This document shows positions 53,357-64,000 of a stretch of 64,000 bases of DNA, piece after piece. The stretch lies in assembly GCF_026212465.1 (NCBI RefSeq), contig NC_080049.1, positions 13,769,100 to 13,833,099 on the forward strand, in the 5' to 3' direction. Origin of the DNA: Amaranthus tricolor. Lineage: Eukaryota > Streptophyta > Magnoliopsida > Caryophyllales > Amaranthaceae. The first letter of the stretch is position 1. Each line of letters opens with the position of its first letter. Under the pieces are notes generated by a model. The model was not told where the DNA came from, ran no database searches, and was given only the letters and a program-made list of their open reading frames with translations. Position numbers and translations under genes: made by a program.

Positions 53357-54440
53357 ACAATGAACGATGAACAATGCGTAATGAAAAATGAACAACGATC
53401 AATGAAAAATGAACAATTAACGATGAATAATGAACAATGAACAATGAACAATAACCAATGAAAGATGAACAATGAACAAGGATCAATGATCAATGAATGA
53501 TGAAGAATGAACAAGGATCAATGATCAATGAATAATGAATGATAAAGAATAAACAAGGATCAAGGAACAATGAATAATAAACGCTGAACAATGAATAATG
53601 AACACTTAATGATGAACAATGAACAAGGATCAAATATAAATGAACAATGAATGATGAACAATGAATAATAAACACGGAATAATGATCAAGGAACTACGAA
53701 TGATGAACAATGAACAATAAACAATGAACAGTAAACAATGAAGAATGAACAATGAAGAATGAGCAAACGAAAATGAACAATGAACAAGGATCAATGATCA
53801 ATGAACAATGATCGATGAACAATGAATAATGAACAATGAACAATAAACAAGGATCAACGATTAATGAACAATGCACGATGAACAACAAACAAGGATCAAT
53901 GATCAATGAACAATAAACAATGAACAATAAATGATGAACAATGAACAAGGAACAATTATCAAGGATAATGAACGATGAACAATGAACAAGGATCAATGAT
54001 CCATGATCAAGGAACAATGAATGATTAATGATGAATAACGAACAAGGATAAATGATCAATGAACGATTATCGATGAACAGTGAACGATGATCAATGATGA
54101 ATGAACAATGAACAATGAATGATGAACAATCAACAAGGATCAATTATCAAGAAAAAATGAACGATGAATTATGAACAAGGATCAATGATCAAAGATCAAT
54201 GAACAATGAATAAGAATCAATGATCAATGAATGATGATAAATAATGAATGAACAACGAACAACGAGTGATGAACAATGAACAACGAACAATGAAGGATGA
54301 ACAATAAATATGGAAATATGAACAATGATCAATGATCAATGAACAATGAACGATGAATAATGAACAATGAACAATGACCTATGAATGATAAACCATGAGT
54401 AAGGAACAATGAACAATGATCAATGATCAATGAACAATGA

Positions 54441-54493
54441 ACAGCTTCGGCAGATCGCTTAGCCCGTTCATCTTCTGCGCCAGAGCGCTCGGA
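54441..54493. other. GC-rich 53-bp filler inside the heptamer array
   Basis: Between CAATGA and ATATTG, which are adjacent in parallel copies of this block, lies a segment containing CAGCTTCGGCAGATCGC and GCCAGAGCGCTCGG. Its composition is unlike anything else in the array. It has no inverted ends and no obvious target duplication. The size and lack of transposon features suit filler DNA captured during break repair. The source is unknown. Confidence 0.8.
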
Positions 54494-55139
54494 ATATTGA
54501 AAAATAAACAAGGATCAATGATTAATAGACAATGAACGATGAACAACAAACAAGGATCAATGATCAATGAACAATAAATAAAGAACAATGAATAATGAAT
54601 AATGAACAAGGATCAATTACCAACGAACAATTAACTATGAACAATGCACAAGGCTCAATGATCAATGATCAATGAACATAGAACGATGAATGATGTACAA
54701 TGAACAAGGATAAATGATCTATGAACAATGAACGAAGATCAATGAGGAATGAACAATGAACAATGAATGATGAACAAAAAACTAGGATTAATTATCAAGG
54801 AACAATGAACTATATATAAACAATGAACAAGGATAATTAAGCAATAAACATAAATGATGAAAAACGAACAAGGATCAATGATCAATGAACGATGATCTAT
54901 GAACAATGAAGCATGAACAATTATGAATGAACAACGAACAATAAATGATGAACAATGAACAAGGATTAATTATTACTGAACAATGAACGATGAACAATGC
55001 ATAATGAACAATGAACAATGATCAATGACCAATGAACAATTAACGATGAATAATGTACAATCAAGAATAACCAATGAATGATGATTACTGAACAAGGATC
55101 AATGATCAATGAATGATGAATGAAAAAGGATGAATTATC

Positions 55140-57500
55140 AATGAATAATAAACGCTGAATAAAAAATAATGAAAACTTAATGCTGAACAATGAACAAGGA
55201 TCAATTCTAAACGAACATTGAATGATGAACAATGAACAATAAACAAGGATTAATGATCAATGAACCATGAAAGATGAACAATGAACAATGAACAATGAGT
55301 AGTACACAACAAAGAATGAACAATGAACAATGAGTAATGGACAATGAACGTTGAAGAAGGATCAATGATCAATGAACATTGATAGATGAACAATCAATAT
55401 TAAACAATAAACAACGATTAATGATCAATGAACAATAAACAATGAACAATAAATGATGAACAATAAATAAGGAACAATTATCAAGGAACAATGAACGATG
55501 AACAATGCATAATGAACAATGAACAATGATCAATGACCAATGAGCAATTAACAATGAATAATGTACAATGAACAATGACGAATGAATGATGATTAATGAA
55601 CAAGGATCAATGATCAATGAATGATGAATGATAAAGAATGAACAAGGATCAATTATCAATGAATAATAAATGCTGAATAATAAATAATGAACACTTAATG
55701 CTGAACAATGAACAAGGATCAATTCTAAACGAACATTGAATGATGAACAATGAACAATAAACAAGGATTAATGATCAATGAACCATAAAAGATGAACAAT
55801 GAACAATGAACAATGAACAGTACACAACGAAGAATGAACAATGAACAATGAGTAATGGACAATGAATGTTGAACAAGGATCAATGATCAATGAACATTGA
55901 TAGATGAACAATCAATATTAAACAATAAACAACGATTAATGATCAATGAACAATAAATGATGAACAATAAATAAGCAACAATTATCAAGGAACAACGAAC
56001 GATGAACAATGCATAATGAACAATGAACAATGATCAATGACAAATGAGCAATTAACGATGAATAATGTACAATGAACAATGACCAATGAATGATGATTAA
56101 TGAACAAGGATCAATGATCAATGAATGATAAATGATGAATGATAAAGAATGAAAAAGGATCAATTATAAATGAATACTAAACGCTAAATAATAAATAATA
56201 AACACTTAATGATGAACAATGAACAAGGATCAATTCTAAACAAACGTTGAACGATGACCAATGAACATTAAACAAGGATTAATGATCAATGAACAATGAA
56301 CGATGAACAATGAGCAATGAACAATGAACAGTAAACAATGAGGAATGAACGATGAGTAATGGATAATGAACAATGAACAAGGATCAATGATCAATGAACA
56401 ATGATAGATGAACTATGAATATTAAACCATAAACAACGACTAATGATCAATGAACAATAAACAATGAACAATAAATGATGAACAATGAATAAGACACAAT
56501 TATCAAGGAACAATTAACGATGAACAATGAACAAGGAATAATTATTATTGAACAATGAATGATGAACAATGCATAATGAAGAATGAATAATGACCAATGA
56601 CCAATGAACAATTAGCGATGAATAATGTACAATCAACAATAACCAATGAATGATTATTACTTAACAAGGATCAATGATCAATGAATGATGAATGATAAAG
56701 AATGAACAAGGATCAATTATCAAAGAATAATAAACGCTGAATAATAAATAATGAACACTTAATGCTGAACAATGAACAAGGATCAATGCTAAACGAACAA
56801 TGAACGATAAACAAGGATTAATGATCAATATAATGAAAAATAAACGATGAACAATGAACAATGAACAATAAACAACGAAGAATGAACAATGAACAATGAG
56901 TAATAGGCAATAAACATTGAACAAAGATCAATGATCAATGAACAATGATAGATGAACAATGAATATTAAATAATAAACAACGATTAATGATCAATGAACA
57001 ATGAACAATAAATGATGAACAATAATCAAGGAACAATTATCAAGGAACAATGAACGATGAACAATGCACAATGATCAATGAACAATGATCAATGACCAAT
57101 GAGCAATTAACGATGAATAATGTACAATGATCAATGACCAATGAATGATGATTAATGAACAAGCATCAATGATCAATTAATGATGAATGATAAAGAATGA
57201 AGGATCAATTATCAATAAATAATAAACGCTGAATAATAAATAATGCACACTTAATGATGAACAATGAACAAGCATCAATTCTAAACGAACATTAAACGAT
57301 GAACAATGAACAATAAATAAGGATTAATGATCAATGAACAATGAACGATGAATAATGAACAATGAACAATGAACAGTAAACAACCAAGAATAAACAATGA
57401 AAATGAGTAATGGATAATGAACAATGAACAAGGATCAATGATTAATGAACAATGAAAATTAAATGATGAACAATAATCAAGGAACAATTATCATGGAACA
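55140..57500. repeat. Higher-order repeat of about 0.52 kb, five copies
   Basis: The landmark CACTTAATG(C/A)TGAACAATG followed by CTAAAC(G/A)AAC recurs near 55,164, 55,686, 56,190, 56,742 and 57,234. The GAGTAATGGA(C/T)AATG marker recurs near 55,331, 55,853, 56,354, 56,899 and 57,410. Spacings are about 490-550 bp, and copies are very similar by eye, so this is among the younger amplifications. Confidence 0.75.
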
Positions 57501-57899
57501 ATGAACGATGAACAATAAACAATGAACAATGAACAGTATACAATGAAGAATGAACTATGAACAATGAGTAATGGATAATGAACATTGAACGAGGATCAAT
57601 GCTCAATGACCAATGTTCGATGAACAATGAATATTAAACAATAAACAACGATCATTGATCAATGAACAATAAATGAACAACAATGAACACGGAACAATTA
57701 TCCAGGAACAATGAACGATAAACAATGAACAAGGATGGATAATCCATGATCAATGAACAATGAATGATGAATGATGAACAATGAACCAAGATAAATGATC
57801 AATATACGATGATCAATGAAAAATGAACGATGATCAATGATCAATGTACAAAGAACGATGAATCATGAACAATGAAAAAGGATCAATTATCAATGAACG

Positions 57900-60800
57900 A
57901 TGATTAATGATGAATGAACAATGAACAATGAATGATGAATAATGAACAAGGATCAATTATCAACGAACAATAAACGATGAAGGAAAAATAATGAAAAATG
58001 ACCAATGATCAATGATCAATTAACAATAAACAATGATCAAATATGAATAAACAATGAACAATGATCAATGATCAATGAAAAATGAAGGAAAAATAATGAA
58101 CAATGACCAATGATCAATGAACAATGAACGATGAACAATGAACAATGAAAAATGAATAGTAAACAATGAACAATGAACAATGAACAATGAGTAATGGATA
58201 AAGAACAATGATAAAGGTTTAATGGTCAATGATCAATGAACAATGATCGATGAAGAATGAATATTGAAAAATAAACAAGGATTAGTGATTAATAAACAAT
58301 GAACGATGAACAAGAAACAAGGATCAATGATCAATGAACAATAAACAATGAACAATGAATGATGAACAATGAACAAGGATTAATTATCAAGCAACAATTA
58401 ATGATGAACAATGAACATGGATCAATGATAAATGATCAATGAACATAGAATGATGAATGATGTACAATGAACAAGGATAAATGATCAATGAACGATGATA
58501 AGTGATCAATGAATGATGATCAATGAACAATGAACGATGATCAATGATGAATGAACAATGAACAACGAATGATGAACAAAAAACAATGATTAATTATCAA
58601 GGAACAATGAACAATAAACAAGGAACAAGGATAATTAAGCAATGAAGATGAATGATGAACAATGAACAAGGATTAATGTTAATAAACGATGATCTAAGCA
58701 CAATGAACGATGATCAATGATGAATGAACAATAAACAATGAATGATGAACAATGAACAAGGATTAATTATTATTGAACAATGAACGATGAAAAATGCATA
58801 ATAAACAATTAACTATGATCAATGATCAATGAACAATTAAAGATGAATAATGAACAATGAACAATGACCAATGAATGATGAACAATGAAAAACAATCAAT
58901 GATCAATAAATGATGACGAAAGAACAAGGATCAATGATCAATGAATAATGAATGATAAAAAACGAACAAGGATAAATTATCAATGAATAATTAATGCTGA
59001 ACAACGAATAATATGAACAATTAAAGATGAACAATGAACAAGAATCAATTATCAATGAACAATGAACGATGAACAATGAAAAATAAACAATAAACAGTAA
59101 ATAATGAAGAATGAACTATGAACAATGAGTAATGGATAATGAACATTGAACGAGGATCAGTGCACAATAACCAATGTTCGATGAACAATGAATATTGAAC
59201 AATAAACAAGGACCATAGATCAATGAACAATAAATGATGAACAATGAACACGGAAAAATTATCAAGCAACAATAAACGATGAACAATGAAAAGGATAGAT
59301 GATCCATGATCAATGAACAACGAATGATGAATAATGAACAATGAACCAAGATATATGATCAATGAACGATGATCAAAGAACAAAGAACGATGATCAATGA
59401 TCAATGAACAATGAATGATGAATGAAGAACAATGAAAAACGATCAATTATCAATGAACGATGATCAATGATGAATGAACAATGAACAATGAACAATGAAT
59501 GATGAATAATAAATAAGGATCAATTATCAATGAACAATGAACGATGAACAATGAATAATGAACATTGAACAATGATCAATGATCAATGAAAAATGCACGA
59601 AAAATAATGAACAATGACCAATGATCAATGATCAATTAACAATAAACGAGGATCAATAATAAATAAACAATGAAGAATTATCAATGATTAATGAAAAATG
59701 AAGGAAAAGTAATGAACAATGACCAATGAACAATGAATGATGAACAATAAACAATGAAAAATTAACAGTAAACCATGAACAATGAACAATGAACAATGAG
59801 TAAAGGATAATGAACAATGAATAAGGATCAATGATCAATGAACAATGATCGATGAACAATGAGTATAAAAAAATAAACAAGGATCAATGATTAATAAACA
59901 ATGAACGATGAAGAAGAAACAAGTATCAATGATCAATGAACAATAAACGATGAACAATGAATGATGAACAATGAACAAGGATTAATTATCAAAGAACAAT
60001 TAACGATGAACAATCAATAAAGATCAATGATCAACGATCAATGAACATAGAACGATGAATGATGTATAATAAACACGGATAAATAATCAATGAACAATGA
60101 TTAAAGAACAATGAACGTTCACTAATGATGAATGAACAATGAACAATGATTGATGAACAAAAAAGAAGGATTAATTAACAAGGAACAATGAACGATCAAC
60201 AATGAACAAGGATAATTAAGCAATAAAGATGAATAATGAACAATGAACAAGGATCAATGATGAATGAACTATGATCTAAGAAAAATGAGCGATGATCAAT
60301 GATGAATGAATAGTGAATAATGAATAATGAACAATGAACAATGAACAACCATTTATTATTAATGAACAATGGACGATGAACAATGCATAATGAACAATGA
60401 ACAATGATCAATGATCAATGATCAATGAACAATTAACCATGAATAATTAACAATGAATAATGACCAATGAATGATGTATAATAAACTAGGATCAATGATC
60501 AATGAATGATGAAAAACGAACAAGGATCAATGATCAATGAATAATGAATGATAAAGAATGAACAAGGACCAATTATCAATGAATAATAACCGCTGAACGA
60601 CAAACAATGAACACTTAATGATGAAAATTGAACAAGAATCAATTATCAATGAACAATGAACGATGAACAATGAACAATAAACAAGGATTAATGATCAATG
60701 AACAATGAACGATGAACAATTAACAATGAACAATGAACAGTATACAACGAAGAATGAACTATGAACAATGAGTAATGGATAATGAACATTGAACGAGGAT

Positions 60801-62950
60801 CAATTCACAATGACCAATGTTCGATGAATAAAGAATATTGAACAATAAACAAGGATCATAGATCAATGAACAATAAATGATGAAAAATGAACACGAAACA
60901 ATTATCAAGGAACAATGAACGATGAACAATGAACAAGGATGGATGATCCATGATCAATGAACAATGAATGATGAATGATGAACAACGAACCAAAATAAAT
61001 GATCAATGAACGATGATCAATGAACAATGAACGTTGATCAAAGATCAATAAACAATGAACGATGAATGATGAACAATGAAAAAGGATCAATTATCAATGA
61101 ACAATGAACGATGAACAATGAATAATGCACAATGAACAATTATCAATGATCAATGAAAAATGAAGGAAAAATAATGAACAATGACAAATGATCAATGATC
61201 AATTAACAATAAACGATGATCAATGATAAATATACAATGAACAATGACCACTTATCAATGAACAATGAACGATGAACAATGAACAATGAAAAATTAACAG
61301 TGAACAATGAACAATGAACAATGAACAATGAGTAATGGATAATGAACAATGAATATGGATCAATGATCAATGAACAATGATCGATGAACAATGAGTATTC
61401 AAAAATAAACAAGGATCAATGATTAATAAACAATGAACGATGAACAAGAAACAAGGATCAATGATCTATGAACAATAAACGATGAACAATAAATGATGAA
61501 CAGTGAACAAGGATCAATTATTAAGGAACAATTAACGATGAACAATGAACAAGGATCAATGATAAATGATCAATGAACATAGAACGATGAATGACGTATA
61601 ATGAACAAGGATAAATAATCAATGAATGATGATCAAAGAATAATGAACGATGATCAAATATGACTGAACAATGAACAATGATTGATGAACAAAAAACAAG
61701 GATTAATTATCAAGGAACAATGAACGATAAACAATTAACAAGGATAATTAAACAATAAACATGAATGATGAACAAGGAACAAGGATCAATGATAAATAAA
61801 CGATGATCTAAGAACAATGAACGATGATCAATGATGAATGAATAGTGAACAATGAATGATGAACAATGAACAAGGATTAATTATTAATGAATTATGAACG
61901 ATGAACAATGCATAATCAACAATGAACAATGATCAATGATCAATGAACAATTAACGACGAATAATGAACAATGAACAATGACCAATAAATCATGAACAAT
62001 GAACAAGGATAAATGATCAATGAATGATGAAAAATGAACAAGGATCAATGATCAATGAATGATGAAAAATGAACAAGGATCAATGATCAATGAATAATAA
62101 ATGATAAAGAATGAACAAGGATCAATTATTAATGAATTATAAACGCTGAACAATAAATGATGAACACATAATGATGAACAACGAACAAGAATCGATTATC
62201 AATGAACAATGAACGATGATCAATGAACAATAAACAAGGATTAATGATCAATGAACAATGAACGATGTACAATGAATAATGAACAATGAAAAATGAATAG
62301 TGAACAATGAACAATGAACAATGAACAATGAACAATGAACAATGAGTAATGGATAATGACAATGAACAAGGATCAATGATCAATGAATAATTATCGATGA
62401 ACAATGAATATTGAATAATAAACAAGGATCAATAATCAATGAACAATAAATGATGAACAATGAACAAGGAACAATTATAAAGGAACAATGAACGATGAAC
62501 AATGAACAAGGATAAATGATCCATGATCAATGAACAATGAATGATGAATGATGAAAATTGAACCAAGATAAATGATTAATGAACGATGATCAATGAACAA
62601 TGAACGATGATCAATGATCAATGAAAAATGTACGATTAATGATGAATAATGAAAAAGGATTAATTATCAATGATGAATGAACAAAGAAAAATGAATGATG
62701 AATAATGAACAAGGATCAATTATCAATGAACAATGAACGATGAACAATGAATAATGAACAATGATCAATGATAAATGATCAACAAAAAATGAAGGAAAAA
62801 TTATGAACAATGACTAATGATCAATTATCAATTAACAATAAACGATGATCAATAATGAATGAACAATGAAGAATGATCAATGATCAATGAAAAATAAAGG
62901 AAAAATAATGAACAATGACCAATTATTAATGAACAATGAACGATGAACAA
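57900..62950. repeat. Higher-order repeat of about 1.6 kb, three to four copies
   Basis: The landmark AATGAAGGAAAAATAATG (with variants) recurs near 57,975, 59,587, 61,151 and 62,768, spaced about 1,612, 1,564 and 1,617 bp. In most copies a second landmark follows about 110 bp later (58,081; 59,697; 62,888). Intervening block order (AACAAGAAACAAGG, ACATAGAACGATGAATGATG, CAAGGATAATTAAGCAAT) is shared. Confidence 0.75.
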
Positions 62951-63180
62951 TGAACAATGAAATATGAACAGTAAACAATGAACAATGAACAATGAGTAAG
63001 GGGAACAAGGGAAAAGACAAGACTAACCGATTGCCAATTATATAAAAACCTTTTCACAAGACTATAATACAACTAACTACTATATTACATTATCAAATAA
63101 CCAAGGTACATGCCCAATATTTAAGTATGCTGCTACATTTATAGGGCCTAATATTTTGTCAAATTCCTAAATTCGACTTA

Positions 63181-63189
63181 TATATAATA
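63181..63189. other. Target duplication of the MITE, left copy
   Basis: TATATAATA, identical to 63,481-63,489 on the other side of the element. Confidence 0.7.
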
Positions 63190-63480
63190 GGGTAAATTGT
63201 TAATATTAAATGAACCTTTGAATTGATCTACGAAAAATAAACTCACTAACTACTTATCTTTAAATAAACCTAGCTTTAGTTATATTTGTTAAAAATAAAC
63301 CAACTTATTCTTTATAACAATCTTCAAAAAAATTTTGTAAGTTAAGAATTATGAATAAATAATAGTTAGGGTTTATTTTCAGTAATTATATTGAATAGGT
63401 GGATTTATCTAAAAATAAACAATACTTGAGTTTATTTTTAACGAATCAAGCAAAGATTGATTTATTTTTATAATTTTCCC
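63190..63480. mobile_element. Mutator-like MITE, 291 bp
   Basis: It begins GGGTAAATTGTTAA and ends TTATAATTTTCCC. The two ends are imperfect inverted repeats of about 60 bp, including a matched AAAAATAAACTCA block on the left and its inverse on the right. The internal sequence GTTAAAAATAAAC also has an exact inverse near 63,430. A perfect 9-bp direct repeat, TATATAATA, flanks it at 63,181-63,189 and 63,481-63,489. A 9-bp duplication with G-rich ends is typical of MULE-derived MITEs. There is no coding capacity. The A/T-rich duplication could be partly chance, but its exact position at both ends argues otherwise. Confidence 0.75.
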
Positions 63481-64000
63481 TATATAATATTTAGGTACAT
63501 ATTGTAATATTTACTGCTTATATTACAGTTATATAATATTTGCATTTTAAGTTTAATCAATCATATTACTTACGCTAATATTTGAACTTTTATTTTTACA
63601 CAAATTCTTGTATGAGACAGTTTCAGTGTAAGACATGCCATATACTTGGATTAAATAACCCAATAATATAAATTTTTAGCTTATTGGCTTCTTGTTTTGG
63701 GGTTGTGTCACTGTGAGACGATCACATATAAAACGACCTATTGTTTTTATTAGTTATACCATACAGTCTATACCTATATAATTTTAAATAATATAATAAA
63801 AATACGATCATGTATGCATGTTATTAGAAAGTAGGACAATCTTACGAATTACTGTCAAGCCCAATAATCCTACTATCACTATAAAAAATCATTTAAATCT
63901 CATTAATCACCCCAAGCCCAAGAACCCTACCATTAGTTAAAAGCCATTTTGAGTACTTTGTATGCCCTTCACTTTGGCCCATTCCAAGAACCCTTACCCT

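Larger units (their letters stand above)
53357..63008. repeat. Heptamer tandem array, segment 5, with its right boundary
   Basis: A TGAACAA-type array from the gypsy target duplication to a sharp end at about 63,000-63,008, where sequence changes to GGGAACAAGGGAAAAGACAAG and then unique DNA. It contains two higher-order domains (about 0.52 and 1.6 kb) and a GC-rich 53-bp interruption at 54,441-54,493, each listed separately. Confidence 0.95.
63009..64000. other. Unique A/T-rich flank beyond the array
   Basis: Non-repetitive, A/T-rich intergenic DNA with no gene, RNA gene or splice-bounded frame that I can support. It contains one MITE (63,190-63,480). Around 63,610-63,740 there are GAGACAGTTTCAGTG and CACTGTGAGACGATC motifs of a kind common in plant intergenic repeats; the family is not identified. 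Confidence 0.7.

Noticed and set aside
53694..54143. A 149-codon open frame on the minus strand, longest of many like it in the array, as a protein gene
   Set aside because: It is the translated heptamer (S-L-F-I-V-H-C with variants), open because the repeat lacks stops on this strand. There are no family motifs, promoter or codon signal.
63600..63750. A second MITE around the GAGACAG / GTGAGACG motifs
   Set aside because: The motifs resemble common plant intergenic repeats, but I could not find paired ends or a duplication.

Overview
This is nuclear DNA of a flowering plant (probably a eudicot; species not identified), from deep heterochromatin with no recognisable host gene. The plant assignment rests on CACTA (En/Spm) transposons with TNP2, DUF4218, DUF4216, Transposase_24 and Ulp1-like coding remains, a Ty3/gypsy element that looks like the CRM lineage, a copia integrase fragment, a probable Mutator-type MITE and plant-type GT-AG introns.

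About 39 kb of the 64 kb is one tandem array of a degenerate 7-bp unit, TGAACAA (TTGTTCA on the minus strand). Common variants are TGAACGA, GGATCAA, TGATCAA, TGAATGA, TAAACAA and TTATCAA. The array enters from the left edge and ends abruptly near 63.0 kb. Blocks of heptamers have been re-amplified as higher-order repeats, with a different period in each part: about 1.24 kb (1.2-8.5 kb), about 2.7-3.1 kb (21.8-33.9 kb), about 0.52 kb (55.1-57.5 kb) and about 1.6 kb (57.9-62.9 kb). The unit has no stop codon on the minus strand, so the dozens of short minus-strand open frames there are by-products of the repeat and not genes.

The array is interrupted as follows. (1) 10.57-11.74 kb: a unique LTR-like block. 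(2) 12,015-19,860, plus strand: a CACTA element with both terminal inverted repeats and an AGT target duplication. It lacks TNP2, carries a dead copia integrase fragment in its 5' part, and has a decayed multi-exon Transposase_24/Ulp1-like gene. (3) 35,772 to about 44,233, minus strand: a related CACTA element that keeps TNP2 but has lost its 5' end. (4) 46,862-53,356, plus strand: a Ty3/gypsy element with two LTRs of about 930 bp, an ACAAT target duplication, and one gag-pol frame broken by six TAA/TAG stops without frameshifts. (5) 54,441-54,493: a short GC-rich filler. Outside the array, 63,190-63,480 holds a Mutator-like MITE with a perfect 9-bp target duplication.

Both CACTA elements carry, in the same intron of the Ulp1-like gene, a tandem repeat of 169 bp, about the length of DNA in one nucleosome unit. 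In one element it has become a 911-bp higher-order repeat. The two protease copies have lost different catalytic residues. Excising the first CACTA element or the gypsy element in silico restores the heptamer phase exactly, so the array is older than both. None of the mobile elements looks able to move itself.
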